A stretch of DNA of 64,000 nt from Calothrix sp. PCC 6303 (GTDB lineage: Bacteria > Cyanobacteriota > Cyanobacteriia > Cyanobacteriales > Nostocaceae): the NCBI RefSeq assembly GCF_000317435.1, contig NC_019751.1, positions 1,240,001-1,304,000 on the forward strand. The letters run 5' to 3'. The first letter of the stretch is position 1; each line of letters starts with the position of its first letter. Position numbers and translations under genes: made by a program. Shown here piece after piece: positions 60,311 through 64,000 of this stretch. The notes under the pieces were generated by a model that was given only the letters and a program-made list of their open reading frames with translations, made no database searches and was not told where the DNA came from.

Positions 60311-61390
60311 ATGCAAATAGAAGTCATCGGCTTAACTGATTCATTGTGGTCACAAACATTACAAACTATCCGGCATGATATTTATCATTTGCCTGAATAT
60401 ATTTTATTGGAAGCAAGAAGAACAAAAGCAATTCCTGAAGCTATTTTGATTGCTGATGGCGATCAGATTTTTTTTGTTCCTTATTTATTGCGTAGTTGTG
60501 ATGATATAGTTCCCGAACAAGCAACTAAAAACGAAATTTTTGACGTTTTATCACCCTATGGTTATACCGGAATCCTCTTAAGTGAAGCCGCTAAAAATAA
60601 TCTAGAGTTTGTAAAACAAGCAATGCGAGAAATGAAGCAAATTTTCAGTTCTAAGGGAGTTTGTTCGGTATTTTTAAGAATGCATCCAATCCTCAATGAG
60701 AATTTTTGTGAGATTTTATCAGAAGATAACTTGATAATTAATGGACAAACAATATCTATTGATTTAAGAATTACTGAATCACAAATATGGTCATCAACAA
60801 GGTCTGGTCACAAAAGTACAATCAATAAATGTAAACGTTTGGGAATGGAGGCAAGAATAGTTCCTTTGAGTGAATATCTTGATGAATTTACAAACATTTA
60901 TCAAGAGACAATGAATCGGGTGGGAGCATCACAAGGATATTATTCTTTTGATTTAGATTACTATCGTGAAATGGGAAAAATATTAAGAGATAAACTCCAC
61001 TTATGTATAGTAGAGTACGAAAATGAAGTCGCTTGTGTCGGTATATATACTGAAGTTTGTGGAATAATTCAAAGTACTTTAGGGGGAACAAAGGATAAAT
61101 TTATTCATTTATCTCCTAGTAGCTTAGAGACAGATTATGCTCGATATTGGGCTAAATCGCGTGGGAATGAGTTTTTACATTTAGGAGGTGGGGTTGGTGC
61201 ATCACAAGATAGTGTCTATTCTTTCAAAAAAGGCTTTTCAAAACTCCAGCATACATTTATGACATTGCGTTTGATTTTAGATGAGAATAAATATAATTAT
61301 CTGACAGATTTACGTGCAAAATCATTAAATACTAAATCAGAAAAGCTTATAGAAACAAGTTTCTTTCCAGCCTATCGCTCGACTGTATGA
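60311..61390 (+). CDS. FemAB/GNAT-like acyl- or aminoacyl-transferase
   Basis: The 359-residue protein has a double GNAT-type arrangement: IWSSTRSGHKSTINKCKRLGMEARIV, then YQETMNRVGASQGYYSFD and a C-terminal YWAKSRGNEFLHLGGGVGASQDSVYSFKKGFSKLQHTF (read in parts), the pattern of Acetyltransf_6/FemX-like proteins that add amino acids or acyl groups to cell-wall precursors or glycans. It lies 35 bp after the PhyH-type gene, and the two may decorate the same substituent. The substrate is not known. Confidence 0.82.
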   Translation: MQIEVIGLTDSLWSQTLQTIRHDIYHLPEYILLEARRTKAIPEAILIADGDQIFFVPYLLRSCDDIVPEQATKNEIFDVLSPYGYTGILLSEAAKNNLEFVKQAMREMKQIFSSKGVCSVFLRMHPILNENFCEILSEDNLIINGQTISIDLRITESQIWSSTRSGHKSTINKCKRLGMEARIVPLSEYLDEFTNIYQETMNRVGASQGYYSFDLDYYREMGKILRDKLHLCIVEYENEVACVGIYTEVCGIIQSTLGGTKDKFIHLSPSSLETDYARYWAKSRGNEFLHLGGGVGASQDSVYSFKKGFSKLQHTFMTLRLILDENKYNYLTDLRAKSLNTKSEKLIETSFFPAYRSTV

Positions 61391-61587
61391 ATTTACCTTT
61401 AATCAGAAATAAAGAACAATATAATTGCCTAGTTGAAGAACAAACCAGAAATTCCAATGCTTCGGCTTAGGTAATAAATAATTAGGTAAGACTTATTGCT
61501 TGCCTATCAAATTCCTAAAATCAGGAATTAATTTCATTTTATTTGTTCCAGTTTTTTTAAAATAATATTAAATTTAAGCTAGCCAAA

Positions 61588-62727
61588 ATGAAAAAAACAA
61601 TTTTACTTTCTACCCCCCATATCGGAAAGAAAGAACTTGAATTTGTACAAGAAGCTTTTACAACTAACTGGATTGCCCCCGTTGGTCCCCATATTGATGC
61701 TTTTGAGCAAGAGTTTTGCGAAGTTACAGGTGCGGCATATGCAGCAGCAGTTAGTTCAGGGACAGCAGCAATTCATTTAGCTTTACGGTTATTGGATGTT
61801 GGTGTTGGAGATGAGGTTTTTTGCTCAACTTTGACTTTTGCAGCAAGTGCTAACCCAATCATTTATCAAAATGCCAAACCTGTATTTGTAGATAGTGACA
61901 CCAAGTCGTGGAATATGAATCCCGATTTGTTGTGTGAAGCTATAGAAAAACGTGCCAAAATGGGTAAATTACCCAAGGTTGTACTTTTGGTTCATTTATA
62001 TGGACAAAGTGCTGATATTGAGCCGATTTTGCAAATTTGTGACCAATATGAGATTCCTTTGATTGAAGATGCAGCGGAAGCTTTAGGTGCAACCTACAGG
62101 GGAAAAACTCCCGGGACATTTGGCAAAATTGGAATTTACTCCTTTAATGGGAATAAAATTATCACCACATCTGGTGGGGGAATGTTAGTTTCCAATCAAC
62201 CGGAATTAGTCACCAAGGCACGATTTTTGGCAACCCAAGCGAGGGATGCAGCACCCCATTACCAACATTCAGAAATTGGCTTTAACTACCGCATGAGTAA
62301 CGTTTTAGCAGGGATTGGTAGAGGACAATTACAGGTTTTGGGCGAGCGTGTGGCAGCTAGAAGACACAATTTTGATGTGTATCAGCAAGCTTTGGGAAAT
62401 TTACCGGGTGTGAAATTTATGCCGGAGGCTGATTTTGGTACCTGCACCCGTTGGTTGTCATGTTTAACTATTGATGCTGAAAAATTTGGTGTAGATAGAG
62501 AACATGTGCGTTTAGAACTTGCCAAACAACAAATAGAAACCCGTCCCGTGTGGAAACCATTGCATTTACAACCAGTATTTGCATCATGCGAATCCATTGG
62601 TGGAGAAGTGGCAGAAAATCTATTTAAAGATGGTTTATGTTTACCTTCTGGTTCAAACCTCACAGATGAAGAATTACAACGAGTTATTGATGCAATTTAT
62701 ACTGTTCATCAGCAAGTAAATGCATAG
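61588..62727 (+). CDS. DegT/DnrJ/EryC1-family sugar aminotransferase (PglE-type)
   Basis: The 379-residue PLP enzyme has the Schiff-base Lys190 in YSFNGNKIITT, the PLP-phosphate SSGTAAIHLALRLL region and LIEDAAEALGATYRG with the ring-binding Asp. It transfers an amino group to C4 of a UDP-4-keto-6-deoxy sugar, here probably the product of the dehydratase at 45858. It is at the opposite end of the cluster from that enzyme. Confidence 0.93.
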   Translation: MKKTILLSTPHIGKKELEFVQEAFTTNWIAPVGPHIDAFEQEFCEVTGAAYAAAVSSGTAAIHLALRLLDVGVGDEVFCSTLTFAASANPIIYQNAKPVFVDSDTKSWNMNPDLLCEAIEKRAKMGKLPKVVLLVHLYGQSADIEPILQICDQYEIPLIEDAAEALGATYRGKTPGTFGKIGIYSFNGNKIITTSGGGMLVSNQPELVTKARFLATQARDAAPHYQHSEIGFNYRMSNVLAGIGRGQLQVLGERVAARRHNFDVYQQALGNLPGVKFMPEADFGTCTRWLSCLTIDAEKFGVDREHVRLELAKQQIETRPVWKPLHLQPVFASCESIGGEVAENLFKDGLCLPSGSNLTDEELQRVIDAIYTVHQQVNA

Positions 62728-62840
62728 TTTTCAGATTTTTTCTAGTTTCTTAAATAAATTTAAAAATAGTGGCATAAAATTCCTTATAATCTTTCTTGTT
62801 AAGAAATAAATTATTATCAGCGAAGGCAAAATAGAAGCAA

Positions 62841-64000
62841 ATGGAAAATCAAGAATCTTTCACCTTTGATAAATACTGGCATATTCTCAAGCGACGCTGG
62901 GTTCCAGGATTGGGTGTATTCTTCCCAATATTTCTACTATCGCTGATAGCTTCATCTCAAAAAAAACCAACATACGAAGCTGAAGGAAAACTCCAATTTC
63001 AACGGAATAATGGGATTTCTACCCTGACAGGTGTTGGTACAGAAGTTGGGAAATTAGAATCTGTTGCCCAAGATCAAAAAACTAGCCCCCTCAATACAGA
63101 AGCTGAGGTAATTCGTTCCCTACCAATCGTCAATAAAACCATTAATACCCTAAATTTGAAAGACGATAAAGGGTTGCCACTAAAATCTAGTGAATTTATC
63201 AAAAAGTTATCGGTAAAAGATGTCAAGGGAACTGATATCTTGCAAGTTGCCTACAGCGGTAATGATCCTAAAGGCGCAGCTGAAGTTGTTAACAGTGTAA
63301 TGAATTCTTATGTAGAGCATAATGTTGCTTTCCATCGAAGTACAGTTACAGCCGCACGCAAATTCCTTGAAAGACAAGTTCCCAGTGCCGAGTTAATGGT
63401 GCGGAAAGTTGAGGCAGAATTAAGGGAATTTAAAGAGAAAAATAAACTTGTTTCACTACAGGAAGAGGCAACTAAATCTATTGAAATGGTTAAGGATTTG
63501 CAGAGGCAAATCAATGAAATAAAATCCCAAATTGCCGATACTAGCGCCCAAGCACAATCATCTCGCGCTATGCTGGGTGTGAATTCTCAACAAGCAGTAG
63601 CAATGACTTCCTTGAGCCAATCGGAGGGGGTTAAAGATGCAGTTAAAGAACTTCATGAATTAGAATCACAACTTGCTACCAGACGTGTTATTTTGCAGGA
63701 TACACATCCAGAAATTATTAATTTACAGAATAAAGCAGCAGCTTTAAAAAGTATCTTGCAAAGCCGAGTTGGTGATGTTTCTGGTAGTTACGAAGTCCCA
63801 TCCTTGGGCAATCTCCAAGCTGGGGATTTAAAACAAAAAATTTCTACAGAATTAGTGGGGTTAGAATCCAGACGCTTAGGATTAGCTAGCCAATTAGCAA
63901 CATTATCTGGTTTAGAAGCATCCTATCGTCAACGATTAGAAAGTTTACCAAGATTAGAACAGCAACAACGAGAGTTAGAACGGAAAGTTCAAGCTGCTCA
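62841..64000 (+). CDS. Wzz/GumC-type chain-length determinant, perhaps fused to a tyrosine kinase (partial)
   Basis: The ATG at 62841 opens a frame that runs off the right edge (386 codons visible). The start FTFDKYWHILKRRWVPGLGVFFPIFLLSLIAS gives a first transmembrane helix at about 17-38, then the Wzz periplasmic domain (YEAEGKLQFQRNNG) and long coiled coils (about 175-386) with DTHPEIINLQNK. Cyanobacterial relatives are often polysaccharide tyrosine autokinases, with the kinase domain about 500 residues in, but that part is outside the window. Confidence 0.9.
   Translation, partial: MENQESFTFDKYWHILKRRWVPGLGVFFPIFLLSLIASSQKKPTYEAEGKLQFQRNNGISTLTGVGTEVGKLESVAQDQKTSPLNTEAEVIRSLPIVNKTINTLNLKDDKGLPLKSSEFIKKLSVKDVKGTDILQVAYSGNDPKGAAEVVNSVMNSYVEHNVAFHRSTVTAARKFLERQVPSAELMVRKVEAELREFKEKNKLVSLQEEATKSIEMVKDLQRQINEIKSQIADTSAQAQSSRAMLGVNSQQAVAMTSLSQSEGVKDAVKELHELESQLATRRVILQDTHPEIINLQNKAAALKSILQSRVGDVSGSYEVPSLGNLQAGDLKQKISTELVGLESRRLGLASQLATLSGLEASYRQRLESLPRLEQQQRELERKVQAA

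Overview
The window is chromosomal DNA from a cyanobacterium, most likely a filamentous Nostocales-type strain. The evidence is chlB (dark-operative protochlorophyllide reductase), dense GCGATCGC (HIP1) octamers, a DevBCA exporter, a kinase fused to WD40 repeats, many palindromic dispersed repeats and MITE-like elements, and several protein families that I know only from cyanobacteria. No rRNA, tRNA, CRISPR array or prophage was seen. The left end cuts a serpin lipoprotein gene and the right end cuts a Wzz/GumC-type gene.

Layout. 1-2350: serpin fragment, then a TnpB-only IS200/IS605-type element with an intact nuclease, a divergent 59-residue companion gene and matching hairpins at both ends. 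2633-7781: chlB, a membrane pentapeptide-repeat protein and two cyanobacterial proteins of unknown role. 7782-9426: gene-free, repeat-bearing DNA. 9427-12838: devBCA operon. 12843-20290: a membrane protein, a small Npun_F0494-like protein, peroxiredoxin Q, a P-type ATPase and an exported prolyl oligopeptidase. 20291-21450: MITE, then an antitoxin with a truncated VapC toxin between direct repeats. 21458-23470: Ser/Thr kinase with a seven-blade WD40 propeller. 23471-24670: gene-free except for a strong candidate for the small RNA Yfr1 on the minus strand. 24671-44790: mostly housekeeping genes (speA, ndk, terC-like, aroK, ubiX, an RNB-family protein, clpP, mobA, ilvH), with a STAND ATPase, a second membrane pentapeptide protein and a probably inactive HAD protein among them.

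45858-64000 is one co-directional surface-polysaccharide cluster. It holds a membrane NDP-sugar 4,6-dehydratase, a secreted DUF4874/DUF4832 protein, a MurJ/Wzx-type flippase, four GT4 glycosyltransferases, a Wzy-like polymerase, a small PglC-type phosphoglycosyl transferase, a PglD-type acetyltransferase, a broken methyltransferase, a PhyH-type dioxygenase, a FemAB/GNAT-like transferase, a DegT aminotransferase and a Wzz/GumC chain-length protein. Dehydratase, aminotransferase, acetyltransferase and phosphoglycosyl transferase together match the logic of the UDP-N,N'-diacetylbacillosamine pathway. The first sugar is therefore probably a 2,4-diamino-trideoxyhexose, extended by the GT4 enzymes, flipped and polymerised at the membrane.

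The least expected observations are: the two-gene TnpB element; the Yfr1 candidate; an RNB-family protein whose catalytic Asp cluster is gone (Zam-like); a HAD protein that has lost three catalytic positions; several families of hairpin repeats whose stems change while pairing is kept; and the truncated VapC between direct repeats.
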